Shown: positions 1 through 5,700, counted from the stretch's first letter. The stretch is 5,700 bases of DNA from Porphyrobacter sp. (GCA_014359685.1 JACIYY010000283.1:1-5700); one strand, 5' to 3'. Made by a program: numbers and translations. Notes: a model not told the origin generated them from the sequence alone.

Positions 1-642
1 GGTGAGGCAGTAATCGACCAGCGCGGCGAGGTGCTCGTCCTCCTCCAGCACCGCCAGCCGCTGGAAGCTGCCGATGCGGATATGCGAATGCGACAGGCGG
101 ACCAGCACGGCCGAGCGGGTGGGGGAGGGCTCGTCGCCGCGCCACAGCGCCTCGCCGGTCTCGATCACGCTGAAGGTCTTGGAGGTATAGACCCCCAGCG
201 CCTCCAGCATCTCGGTCGCCAGAATCTCGCGCACCGCGCCTTTCAGGGTCAGCCGTCCGTCGGCGGTGCGGCTGTAGGGGGTGGTGCCGCTGCCCTTGGT
301 GCCGAGGTCGAGGAGGCGATCGGACCCATCGCGAAGCTGCGCGAAGAGGAAGCCGCGCCCGTCGCCGATCTCGGGATTGTACACCTGGAACTGGTGGCCG
401 TGATAGCGCAGCGCCAGCGGCTGCGGCAGATTGTCCGGCAGCGGATCGAAGCGGGCGAAGTGGCGCAGCCATTGCTCGTCCGACAGCGAGTCCAGACCGA
501 CCGCGCAGTCCCAGCGGTGGTTGCGGAAGCGCAGCTCGGCGGACGGGAACTCGGCGGCGGCTACGGGATCGGCCAGCCATGGCGCCAGCGGCAGGATCTG
601 CGGGTCGGGCCGGTAGGGCGCCGGTTGCGGAGGAGCGGGCAT
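1..642 (-). CDS. selO: SelO family protein adenylyltransferase (YdiU), N-terminal part, cut by the window edge
   Basis: SelO has a protein-kinase fold but transfers AMP from ATP to Ser, Thr or Tyr of target proteins, and is linked to redox homeostasis. I translated 214 residues by hand; the frame stays open to base 1, so the C-terminal half is missing. The family core is clear: LALRYHGHQFQVYNPEIGDG at about residues 76-95, then LGTKGSGTTPYSR near 113-125, then GAVREILATEML near 135-146. Lys116 and Glu139 are 23 residues apart, the same spacing as the ATP-pocket pair Lys113/Glu136 of the Pseudomonas syringae enzyme. Arg182 and Arg189 in the VRLSHSHIRIGSF segment fit the paired pocket arginines. 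The visible part therefore looks catalytically intact. The metal-binding Asn and Asp lie outside. The ATG at 642 has no Shine-Dalgarno sequence; an in-frame GTG at 681 would add 13 residues. The gene is divergent from the hydrolase gene. Confidence 0.93.
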   Translation of the reverse strand, partial: MPAPPQPAPYRPDPQILPLAPWLADPVAAAEFPSAELRFRNHRWDCAVGLDSLSDEQWLRHFARFDPLPDNLPQPLALRYHGHQFQVYNPEIGDGRGFLFAQLRDGSDRLLDLGTKGSGTTPYSRTADGRLTLKGAVREILATEMLEALGVYTSKTFSVIETGEALWRGDEPSPTRSAVLVRLSHSHIRIGSFQRLAVLEEDEHLAALVDYCLT

Positions 643-724
643 CGCCGCTAAGTGGCCCCGCAGCGGCCAGCGCGCAACCACGGGCGCAGCAACGGGTCAC
701 ACAATCCGGGGGCAGGGAACGAGC
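643..724. promoter_or_regulatory. Divergent intergenic region between selO and the hydrolase gene
   Basis: This 82-base gap must hold the promoters for both divergent genes unless selO starts farther upstream. On the plus strand, CACAAT at 700-705 matches four of six bases of the sigma-70 -10 consensus, but no good -35 box lies at the right distance. On the minus strand I see only weak matches. I find no clear operator palindrome. That promoters lie here follows from the gene layout; the exact boxes are uncertain. Confidence 0.35.
714..718 (+). promoter_or_regulatory. Ribosome binding site of the alpha/beta hydrolase gene
   Basis: AGGGA lies six bases before the ATG at 725, a good Shine-Dalgarno match at normal spacing. 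It supports that start over downstream candidates. Confidence 0.6.
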
Positions 725-1600
725 ATGGCCGAACAGGGCGTCAGCGACAACTTCACCGACAGGGAGTGGACCAGCACCGACGGGCTGGTGCTGCGCTATC
801 GCGACCATCACGGCAGCGCCGACCGCCCGGCGATCCTGTGCATCCCCGGCCTGACCCGCAACGCCCGCGATTTCGAGCCGGTGGTGGCGGCCTTCGCCGG
901 GGAGTGGCGGGTGGTGTGCCCGGACCTGCGCGGGCGCGGGCAGAGCGATTATGCCCGCGACAGCGCCAGCTACGTGCCGGCGCGCTATGTCGAGGACGTG
1001 CTCGGCCTGCTCGATGCGGCGGGGCTGGACCGGGTGGTGGCGATCGGCACCTCGCTGGGCGGGCTGGTGACGCTGCGGCTGGCGCTGGTCGCGCCCGAGC
1101 GGCTGGCGGCGGCGGTGCTGAACGATATCGGGCCCAAGGTGGAACGGGCGGGGCTGGACCGCATCCGCGAGAGCGTGGGGCAGGGGCGCAGCTTCCCCAC
1201 CTGGGTCCATGCGGCGCGCGCGCTGAAGGAGCAGATGGGGGCGGTCTATCCTGATTATGCGCTGTCGGACTGGCTGCGCCTCGCCAAGCGGCTGATGTGC
1301 ATCGGTGCAGGCGGGCGCATCACCTTCGATTACGACATGCGGATCGCCGAGCCGTTCGAGGCCCCTCCGCCCGAGGAGCCGGTCGACCTGTGGGCGGCGC
1401 TGCGGGCGCTGGCGGGCCGGCCGGTGCTGGCGATCCGGGGCGCGCTGTCGGATATCCTGTCGGCCGAGACGCTGGCGCGGATGGCGCGCGAGCTGCCGGG
1501 GCTGGAGACGGTCACCGTGCCGCGCACCGGCCATGTGCCAACGCTGGACGAGCCGGAGGCGCAGGCGGCGATCGCCCGGCTGCTGGCGCGGGTGACATGA
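725..1600 (+). CDS. Alpha/beta hydrolase fold protein, substrate unknown
   Basis: A 291-residue single-domain hydrolase of the epoxide hydrolase / haloalkane dehalogenase / esterase-like class. It has no signal peptide, so it is probably cytoplasmic. Strand and oxyanion-hole region: AILCIPGLTRN at about 36-46. The segment VVCPDLRGRGQSD at 63-75 is the usual strand-4 motif. The nucleophile elbow is GTSLGG with Ser110 (codon 1052-1054). The acid is probably Asp243 in GALSDILS. The catalytic His is His270 in TGHVPTLDEP. The triad is therefore complete, and a Ser nucleophile argues against a dehalogenase or epoxide hydrolase, which use Asp. Residues about 140-215 form the cap that normally sets substrate choice. 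The ATG has a good ribosome binding site. Its stop overlaps the start of the glycosyltransferase gene (ATGA), so the two are very likely co-transcribed and translationally coupled. I cannot name a substrate: esterase, lactonase and C-C hydrolase are all open. Confidence 0.9.
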   Translation: MAEQGVSDNFTDREWTSTDGLVLRYRDHHGSADRPAILCIPGLTRNARDFEPVVAAFAGEWRVVCPDLRGRGQSDYARDSASYVPARYVEDVLGLLDAAGLDRVVAIGTSLGGLVTLRLALVAPERLAAAVLNDIGPKVERAGLDRIRESVGQGRSFPTWVHAARALKEQMGAVYPDYALSDWLRLAKRLMCIGAGGRITFDYDMRIAEPFEAPPPEEPVDLWAALRALAGRPVLAIRGALSDILSAETLARMARELPGLETVTVPRTGHVPTLDEPEAQAAIARLLARVT

Positions 1601-2703
1601 ATGCCGCGCGGCCGGCGCCGCGACCGGTCCGCATCCTGCATTGCCTCTCGCCCGAAGCCGGCGCGATCCCGGCGCGCTGCGCGAGCGTGATCGAGGCGCT
1701 GGGCGCCGGGGTCGAGCACACGATCGTCGGCGGGGAGGGAGCCGCGCGCCCGGCCGGGGCTGGTGGCCTGCCGGCGGGCGTCGGGATCGCACGGCCGCCC
1801 TTCCCGCCGCTGGCCGGGCGGCCGTGGCCGGGGCGGCTCAAGCGGCTGGCGGCGGCGATGGCGGGGTATGATTTGCTGTGCAGCTGGGGCGCGGGCGCGC
1901 TCGACGCGGCGCTGGCGCAGACCCTGTTCGCCGATGTCTATCGGCTGGCGCCGCTGGTCCATCACGAGGATGCGGCAGCGGCGGAGGCCCGCCCGCGCTC
2001 GGTGCTGATGCGCCGCATCGCGCTGGGCCGGACCGCCGCGCTGGTGGTGCCGAGCCGCGCGGCGGAGCGGATCGCGCTGGGCCAGTGGCAGCAGCCGCGC
2101 GGCCGGGTGCGGCTGATCCCACAGGGGATCGACACCGCTGCGCTCGCCGCCATCCCCCGGCGCGACGCGGTGCCGGGGCTGGTCAAGCGGCGCGGCGAGC
2201 TGTGGCTGGGAACGCTGGCTGCGCCGGGCGGAGCGGCGGCGCTGGTGGCGCTGGTCCGCGCGCTGGCCGCTCTGCCCGAGCAATGGCAGCTGGTGATCGC
2301 GGGCGAGGCGGAGCGCGCACCGATCATGGCCGCTGCCGAAGCCTGCGCGATCGACCACCGGGTCCACCTGATCGGATCGTCGGGCCGCGCGCCGCCCTTC
2401 GGCTTGTTCGACCTGTTTGCGCCGGTCGGCGGCGATGCCATCCGCGAGGCGATGGCCGCCGGCCTGCCGGTGCTCGCGCCCAGCGAGGGAGAGGCGGCGG
2501 AGCTGCTCGCCAGTGAGAACGCCGCGTTCCTCGCCCCGAGCGAGGAGGAGCGCGCCGCCGCTCTCGCGCGGCTGGCCTCCGATGACGCGCTGCGCCGCCG
2601 GGTGGGGGAGGCGAACCGGGGCAAGGCCCGCGCCGAATTCGACGAGCGGCGCATGGCCGCGCGGCTGGTCGCGCTCTATCGCGGGCTGCTGCCGGGTCGC
2701 TGA
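1597..2703 (+). CDS. GT-B glycosyltransferase, family 4-like, with a degenerate EX7E motif
   Basis: A 368-residue protein with the two-domain GT-B layout. The N-terminal Rossmann half begins VRILHCLSP (11-19) and continues through YDLLCSWGAG (91-100) and LVHHED (120-125). The C-terminal half begins near VRLIPQGID (171-179) and has ELWLGTLAAPGG (201-212), QLVIAGEAERAPI (231-243) and EAMAAGLPVLAPSEGEAAELL (284-304). The LVHHED block followed by ALVVPS and the IPxGID turn match, as I recall them, glycosyltransferases common in sphingomonads, probably acting in surface polysaccharide or glycolipid synthesis; donor and acceptor are unknown. In family 4 the donor ribose is held by the first Glu of EX7E. 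Here the second Glu is Glu284, but the first position is Pro276 in APVGGDAIRE. Such a protein may use an altered donor site or be inactive. The start at 1597 is set by the ATGA overlap with the hydrolase stop; the longer open frame from 1297 lies inside the hydrolase gene. Confidence 0.85.
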   Translation: MNAARPAPRPVRILHCLSPEAGAIPARCASVIEALGAGVEHTIVGGEGAARPAGAGGLPAGVGIARPPFPPLAGRPWPGRLKRLAAAMAGYDLLCSWGAGALDAALAQTLFADVYRLAPLVHHEDAAAAEARPRSVLMRRIALGRTAALVVPSRAAERIALGQWQQPRGRVRLIPQGIDTAALAAIPRRDAVPGLVKRRGELWLGTLAAPGGAAALVALVRALAALPEQWQLVIAGEAERAPIMAAAEACAIDHRVHLIGSSGRAPPFGLFDLFAPVGGDAIREAMAAGLPVLAPSEGEAAELLASENAAFLAPSEEERAAALARLASDDALRRRVGEANRGKARAEFDERRMAARLVALYRGLLPGR

Positions 2704-2723
2704 GGGCCACGGCCGGCCGGCCC
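2704..2723 (+). terminator. Weak candidate terminator hairpin after the glycosyltransferase gene
   Basis: GGGCC at 2704-2708 can pair with GGCCC at 2719-2723 around a GC-rich ten-base loop, directly after the stop codon. The tract that follows (GCTCTTCATC) is only weakly T-rich, so it is not a classic intrinsic terminator. In DNA this GC-rich such pairing arises easily by chance. Confidence 0.2.
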
Positions 2724-2772
2724 GCTCTTCATCGCGCGTTCACGCCGCTGTGGGACATCGGCGCGCAAGACA

Positions 2773-2800
2773 TTGCATCGCGGCCGCCATCGGCTAAACA
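2773..2800 (+). promoter_or_regulatory. Candidate sigma-70-type promoter for the yfgM-like / bamB unit
   Basis: TTGCAT at 2773-2778 fits a -35 box. TAAACA at 2795-2800, after a 16-base spacer, is a modest -10 match. This is the least GC-rich part of the 149-base gap and the only reasonable box pair I see before the second operon. Transcription would start near 2806-2808, leaving a leader of about 45 bases. Inference from sequence only. Confidence 0.4.
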
Positions 2801-2810
2801 GCGCCGCCCG

Positions 2811-2846
2811 ATGCGCCCCGGCAACCCCTCCATACCCTTCAGGTAG
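2811..2846 (+). CDS. Possible 11-codon upstream ORF in the leader of the yfgM-like gene
   Basis: An ATG at 2811 opens a frame MRPGNPSIPFR that stops with TAG at 2844-2846, six bases before the TTG start of the next gene. The AGG that would serve that TTG (2841-2843) is the last sense codon of this small frame. If transcription starts at the candidate promoter, the ATG would be almost at the 5' end of the mRNA, which would suit leaderless translation. There is no Shine-Dalgarno sequence before it. It may be chance; short frames are common. Confidence 0.15.
   Translation: MRPGNPSIPFR
2841..2843 (+). promoter_or_regulatory. Weak ribosome binding site for the TTG start at 2853
   Basis: AGG, nine bases before the TTG, is the only purine run near the start. 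It is a short match, so initiation is probably inefficient or helped by coupling. Confidence 0.35.
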
Positions 2847-2852
2847 ACCCCC

Positions 2853-3671
2853 TTGGCCCTCTCCCCCGACACGCCGCCAGCCCGCGAGGACAAGCTCGCC
2901 GTCCGCCAGGCGGCCGAGCGCGACGTGCTGCTGCGCGAAGTGGACGAGGCGGTCCGGCGCGAGCAGATGGAGGGTGCCGCCCGCCGGTACGGGCTGATCG
3001 TCGGCGGGGTGGTGCTGGCCGCGCTGATCGCGTTCGGTGCATGGCTGCTGTGGCGCGACCGGATGGAGACGCAGGCCGAAAGGCGTTCCGAACAGCTGGT
3101 CACCGCCTTCGATGAGATCGACGGCGGCGCGCTGGCGCAGGCCGATGCCGAACTGGCGCCGCTCGCCACCGGAGAGGGCGATGCCGCCGCTGTCTCCGCC
3201 GCGCTGGCGCGCGCCGCCATCGCCCTGCGCGACGACCGCGCGGACGAGGCGGCGGCGATCTACGAGGCGGTGGCCGCGCAGGATTCCGCGCCGCAGCCCT
3301 ATCGCGACCTGGCGACGATCCGCTGGGCGGCGGCGCGCTTCGACGAGGTGCCGGCGGAGGCGATCGTCGAGCGGCTGCGGCCGCTGGCGGTGCCCGGCGG
3401 CGCCTGGTTCGGCAGCGCCGGCGAGCTGCTGGCGATGGCCTATCTGAAGCAGGGGCGCGCCGATCTGGCCGGGCCGCTGCTGGCCGCCATCGCCAGGGAT
3501 GACGATGTGCCCGAGACGCTGCGGTCGCGCACCCGCCAGCTCGCCGGGCTGCTGGGCGTCGATGCGGTCGAGGATGATGCGGCCGGGGATGATGCGGCCG
3601 GTGTGGCCGCGCCGGCGCCGTCGCCCGGATCGACGCCCGCCTCCGCCGCGCCGCCGGTCGCGCCCGAATGA
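2853..3671 (+). CDS. YfgM-like tetratricopeptide protein, inner-membrane anchored
   Basis: A 272-residue protein of the YfgM / TPR_21 type. In E. coli YfgM is an inner-membrane protein bound to SecYEG and the chaperone PpiD, with its TPR domain in the periplasm. Here residues 26-46 (LLREVDEAVRREQMEGAARR) form the conserved charged cytoplasmic segment. Residues 47-67 (YGLIVGGVVLAALIAFGAWLL) are the single membrane span. Residues about 75-235 are Ala-rich helical repeats typical of degenerate TPRs (for example AALARAAIALRDDRADEAAAIYE). The tail from about 238 is acidic, then Ala/Pro-rich and probably disordered. The start is TTG: an in-frame TAG sits at 2844-2846, and the next Met (residue 39) would remove the conserved segment. 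The gene overlaps bamB by ATGA, which supports an envelope-biogenesis role. I leave the symbol empty because the alphaproteobacterial protein is only distantly related to YfgM. Confidence 0.86.
   Translation: MALSPDTPPAREDKLAVRQAAERDVLLREVDEAVRREQMEGAARRYGLIVGGVVLAALIAFGAWLLWRDRMETQAERRSEQLVTAFDEIDGGALAQADAELAPLATGEGDAAAVSAALARAAIALRDDRADEAAAIYEAVAAQDSAPQPYRDLATIRWAAARFDEVPAEAIVERLRPLAVPGGAWFGSAGELLAMAYLKQGRADLAGPLLAAIARDDDVPETLRSRTRQLAGLLGVDAVEDDAAGDDAAGVAAPAPSPGSTPASAAPPVAPE
3573..3602 (+). repeat. Two-copy 15-bp in-frame tandem repeat in the yfgM-like gene
   Basis: GATGATGCGGCCGGG (3573-3587) is followed at once by GATGATGCGGCCGGT (3588-3602). The copies differ only at the last base. They encode DDAAG twice (residues 241-250), at the border between the TPR domain and the disordered tail. 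The near-identity points to a recent slippage duplication that keeps the frame. Confidence 0.85.
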
Positions 3672-5035
3672 AGAAGGGTCGATTGACGATGACGAATGCC
3701 CGCCTGCCCCGCCGCGCCGCCCGCCTGCTGCTGATCGTTCCGCTGGGCCTGTCGCTGGCGGCCTGCGGGGTGTTCGGCGGCGGTGACAAGCCGACCACGC
3801 CGACGGTCGGCAACCGCACCCCGATCCTGTCGCGCATCGCCTCTGCGGTGGAGCCCGATCCGGCGCTCGCCAATGTCAGCATCGTGCTGCCCCCGCCGCA
3901 GACCAATGCCGAATGGCCGCAGGCCGGCGGCAATGCCGCCAATGCTGCCGGACACGTCGCGCTGGCGGCCGCGCCGGTGCGGGTGTGGACCGCCGACATT
4001 GCCGGCTCCAGCAAGCGCCGCCGGCTCGCCGCCGCGCCGGTGATCGGGGGTGGGGCGCTCTACGCGATGGACACCGCGGGCAGGATCCACGCCTTCGACG
4101 CCGCCACCGGCGCGCGCCGCTGGTCGCACCAGGTCGAGGTCGGGCGCGAGCTGGAAGGGGCGCTGTTCGGCGGCGGCGCCGCCTATGCCGAGGGGCGGGT
4201 CTATGCCACCACCGGCGCCGGCGATGTCGTGGCGCTGGACGCCGAGACCGGCGCGGAGGTGTGGCGCACCCGCCCCGCCGGGCCGCTGCGCGGATCGCCG
4301 ACCCTCGCCTTCAACTCCGTCTATGTGATGACGCAGGACAACCAGATCCACGCGCTGCGCCAGAGCGACGGCTCGCCGATCTGGCAGGATGCCGCCGCCA
4401 CCGGCCAGTCGGGGGTGTTCGGCGTGGCCGCGCCCGCCGCCGCGCAAGGGACGGTGATCGCCGGCTATTCCTCGGGCGAGCTGGTCGCCTATCGCTACGA
4501 GAACGGGCGCAACCTGTGGTCCGACGCGCTGGCGCGGACATCGATCTCGACCGAAGTGGGCGCGCTGACCGATGTCGATGCCGATCCGATCATCGACCGG
4601 GGCCGCGTCTATGCGCTGGGGCAGGGCGGGCGCATGGCCGCCTACGAGCTGCTGACCGGGCAGCGGATCTGGGAGCTCAACCTGTCGGGCATCTCCACCC
4701 CGGCGATCGCGGGCGAGTGGATCTTCACCCTGACCGACGATTCGCGCCTGCTGGCGATCGCCCGCGCCACCGGGCGGGTGAAGTGGATCACCCAGCTGCC
4801 GCGCTGGCGCGACCCGGAGGACCGGACCGGGCCGATCTTCTGGACCGGCCCGGTGCTGGCCGGCGACCGGCTGTGGATCGCCAGCTCCAGAGGCGAGGTC
4901 CGCTCGGTCGATGCGTTCACCGGCGCGGTGGCGGAGTTCACGCGGCTGGACAACCCGGTCTCGCTGCCGCCGGTGGTGGCCGCCGCGACGCTCTACATCC
5001 TCGACGATGGCGGCCGGATCAGCGCCTGGCGCTAA
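3668..5035 (+). CDS. bamB: Outer-membrane assembly lipoprotein BamB (eight-bladed beta-propeller)
   Basis: BamB is a lipoprotein of the BAM complex that binds BamA in the periplasm and helps insert outer-membrane beta-barrel proteins. From the first Met the protein has 455 residues. It has a lipoprotein signal: Arg-rich start, hydrophobic LLLIVPLGLSL, and lipobox Leu-Ala-Ala-Cys with Cys33 (codon 3764-3766). Gly follows the Cys, so there is no inner-membrane retention Asp. The rest is a propeller of the PQQ-like type. Blade signatures of Gly plus a strand with Trp recur near residues 104, 148, 195, 235, 280, 331 and 369, with a last one lacking Trp near 419, which fits eight blades. Family length is usually about 390-460. 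The ATG at 3668 overlaps the yfgM-like stop as ATGA. An in-frame ATG at 3689 has a better ribosome binding site and a more usual signal length (Cys26), so the true start may be 3689. The PQQ-repeat look does not imply a dehydrogenase: the export signal and neighbours point to BamB. Confidence 0.92.
   Translation: MKKGRLTMTNARLPRRAARLLLIVPLGLSLAACGVFGGGDKPTTPTVGNRTPILSRIASAVEPDPALANVSIVLPPPQTNAEWPQAGGNAANAAGHVALAAAPVRVWTADIAGSSKRRRLAAAPVIGGGALYAMDTAGRIHAFDAATGARRWSHQVEVGRELEGALFGGGAAYAEGRVYATTGAGDVVALDAETGAEVWRTRPAGPLRGSPTLAFNSVYVMTQDNQIHALRQSDGSPIWQDAAATGQSGVFGVAAPAAAQGTVIAGYSSGELVAYRYENGRNLWSDALARTSISTEVGALTDVDADPIIDRGRVYALGQGGRMAAYELLTGQRIWELNLSGISTPAIAGEWIFTLTDDSRLLAIARATGRVKWITQLPRWRDPEDRTGPIFWTGPVLAGDRLWIASSRGEVRSVDAFTGAVAEFTRLDNPVSLPPVVAAATLYILDDGGRISAWR
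3672..3678 (+). promoter_or_regulatory. Ribosome binding site favouring the internal bamB start at 3689
   Basis: AGAAGGG lies ten bases before the ATG at 3689, whereas the bases before the ATG at 3668 (GGTCGCGCCCGA) contain no Shine-Dalgarno match. This is the main sequence argument for the shorter bamB. Confidence 0.45.
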
Positions 5036-5038
5036 GCC

Positions 5039-5700
5039 TCAGGCGTTGCCGACCACGTAGCAGCCGGCCGCGACCAGCAGCCCGGCAAAGCGGTTGGAGC
5101 GGAAGCGGGCGAGCGGATTGGCGGGGTCGGCAGGGTCGAGGCTCGCCGCCTGCCAGCCCAGATGCGCGGCCGCCGGCAGCACCGCCAGCGCCGCCAGCGG
5201 GTCGCCGCGCAGCCACCAGAAGGCGAGCGCCCACAGCCCCGCCGCCGCCGCGTAGAACCCGGCCACGCCCGCGCGCACCCGCGTGCCGAGGCGCAGCGCG
5301 CTGGAGCGGATGCCGACCAGCGCATCGTCCTCGCGGTCCTGCAGGGCATAGATCGTGTCGTAGCCGATGCACCAGCACACCGCGCCGGCATAGAGCGCCG
5401 CCAGCACCTCCCACCGGTCCGAGCGCAGGGCGACCCAGCCGACCGGCGCGCCCCAGGTGAACACCAGCCCCAGCCACGCTTGCGGCCACCAGGTGATCCG
5501 CTTCATGAACGGATAGGCAGCGACCAGCAGCAGGCTCCCAAGCGCCACCAGCTGCGCCTGCCAGCGCAGCTGGAGCAGCGCCGCCAGCCCCACCAGGCAC
5601 AGCGCCAGCAGCCACAGCCAGGCCGCGGTCAGGCTCACCCTGCGGCTGGCCAGCGGGCGGGCGGCGGTGCGCGCCACCTGCCGGTCGAGATCGGCATCGA
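5039..5700 (-). CDS. ubiA: 4-hydroxybenzoate polyprenyltransferase UbiA, C-terminal part, cut by the window edge
   Basis: UbiA is an integral inner-membrane enzyme that attaches the polyprenyl chain to 4-hydroxybenzoate in ubiquinone synthesis. The visible frame has 219 residues and is open to base 5700. It starts inside the first Asp-rich motif, DADLDRQVARTAARPLAS (from 5698 downward), the usual DxxxD-VxRTxxRPL block. The second motif, YDTIYALQDREDD (Asp codons between 5359 and 5327), binds the Mg-diphosphate of the prenyl donor. YPFMKRITWWPQ, between the two, is also a family block. Several hydrophobic segments of membrane-span length are present, and the end RFRSNRFAGLLVAAG is typical. Roughly the first 70 residues should lie off the right edge. 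The GTG at 5677 is internal to the motif and not the start. After the second motif GIRSSAL has Arg where many members have Lys, a conservative change. The stop is three bases from the bamB stop, in convergent orientation. MenA, chlorophyll synthase and protoheme farnesyltransferase share the fold, but the motif wording fits UbiA best. Confidence 0.94.
   Translation of the reverse strand, partial: DADLDRQVARTAARPLASRRVSLTAAWLWLLALCLVGLAALLQLRWQAQLVALGSLLLVAAYPFMKRITWWPQAWLGLVFTWGAPVGWVALRSDRWEVLAALYAGAVCWCIGYDTIYALQDREDDALVGIRSSALRLGTRVRAGVAGFYAAAAGLWALAFWWLRGDPLAALAVLPAAAHLGWQAASLDPADPANPLARFRSNRFAGLLVAAGCYVVGNA

Noticed and set aside
31..651. A 206-codon plus-strand open frame opposite selO
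   Set aside because: It is the mirror of the selO frame in GC-rich DNA. Its product is low-complexity Gly/Ala/Arg with no family resemblance, while the minus-strand frame reads as SelO throughout.
1330..2367. A 345-codon minus-strand open frame across the hydrolase and glycosyltransferase genes
   Set aside because: It spans two well-supported genes and has an Arg/Ala/Pro-rich composition typical of antisense shadows; no motif is recognisable.
2775..2814. Inverted repeat GCATCG...CGATGC flanking the candidate -10 box
   Set aside because: Only six base pairs with a 28-base gap and no extension; expected by chance in this composition.
3100..4447. Long minus-strand open frames (304 and 335 codons) opposite the yfgM-like gene and bamB
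   Set aside because: Both are Arg/Pro/Ala- or Gly-rich shadows of real genes, with no plausible start signal or domain.
3668..5035. Reading the propeller protein as a PQQ-dependent dehydrogenase
   Set aside because: Its length, lipobox, lack of PQQ-site and heme motifs, and coupling to a YfgM-like gene all fit BamB instead.
3913..5460. A 515-codon plus-strand frame running through bamB into the ubiA region
   Set aside because: It crosses the convergent junction in another frame, ignores both stop codons of real genes and has shadow composition.
1..5700. Signs of a mobile element, defence island, CRISPR array or biosynthetic cluster
   Set aside because: Composition is even across the window, genes are housekeeping or envelope-related, and no terminal repeats, integrase, transposase or spaced direct repeats are visible.

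Overview
The window is ordinary chromosomal DNA of a very GC-rich alphaproteobacterium, most likely a member of the Sphingomonadales. The basis is inference: the base composition, the close-packed genes, and protein sequences that match my memory of sphingomonad SelO, YfgM-like, BamB, UbiA and GT4 proteins. I see no insertion sequence, prophage, tRNA, rRNA or CRISPR array. Nearly all of the DNA is coding, and the largest gap is 149 bases.

Layout. (1) Bases 1-642, minus strand: the N-terminal 214 residues of SelO, a pseudokinase-fold protein AMPylase. Its C-terminal part lies off the left edge. (2) Bases 643-724: a divergent intergenic region. (3) Bases 725-2703, plus strand: a two-gene unit, an alpha/beta hydrolase followed by a GT-B glycosyltransferase, joined by an ATGA stop/start overlap. 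(4) Bases 2704-2852: an intergenic region with a plausible promoter and a possible 11-codon upstream ORF. (5) Bases 2853-5035, plus strand: a second two-gene unit, a membrane-anchored YfgM-like TPR protein that starts at TTG, and the outer-membrane lipoprotein BamB, again joined by ATGA. (6) Bases 5039-5700, minus strand: the C-terminal 219 residues of UbiA, 4-hydroxybenzoate polyprenyltransferase. It converges on bamB with only 3 bases between the stop codons, and its start lies off the right edge.

How the genes work together. The YfgM-like protein and BamB form the clearest functional pair. One is an inner-membrane protein with a periplasmic TPR domain linked to Sec-exported proteins. The other is a scaffold of the BAM outer-membrane insertion complex. 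UbiA belongs to ubiquinone synthesis and SelO to redox-linked protein AMPylation. The hydrolase and glycosyltransferase have no assignable substrate. In related genomes I expect the GTPase gene der after bamB. Here it is absent and ubiA converges instead.

I found no convincing new multi-gene system. The points most worth a second look are the glycosyltransferase with a degenerate EX7E motif, the leader of the yfgM-like gene (small upstream ORF plus TTG start), the ambiguous bamB start and the missing der.
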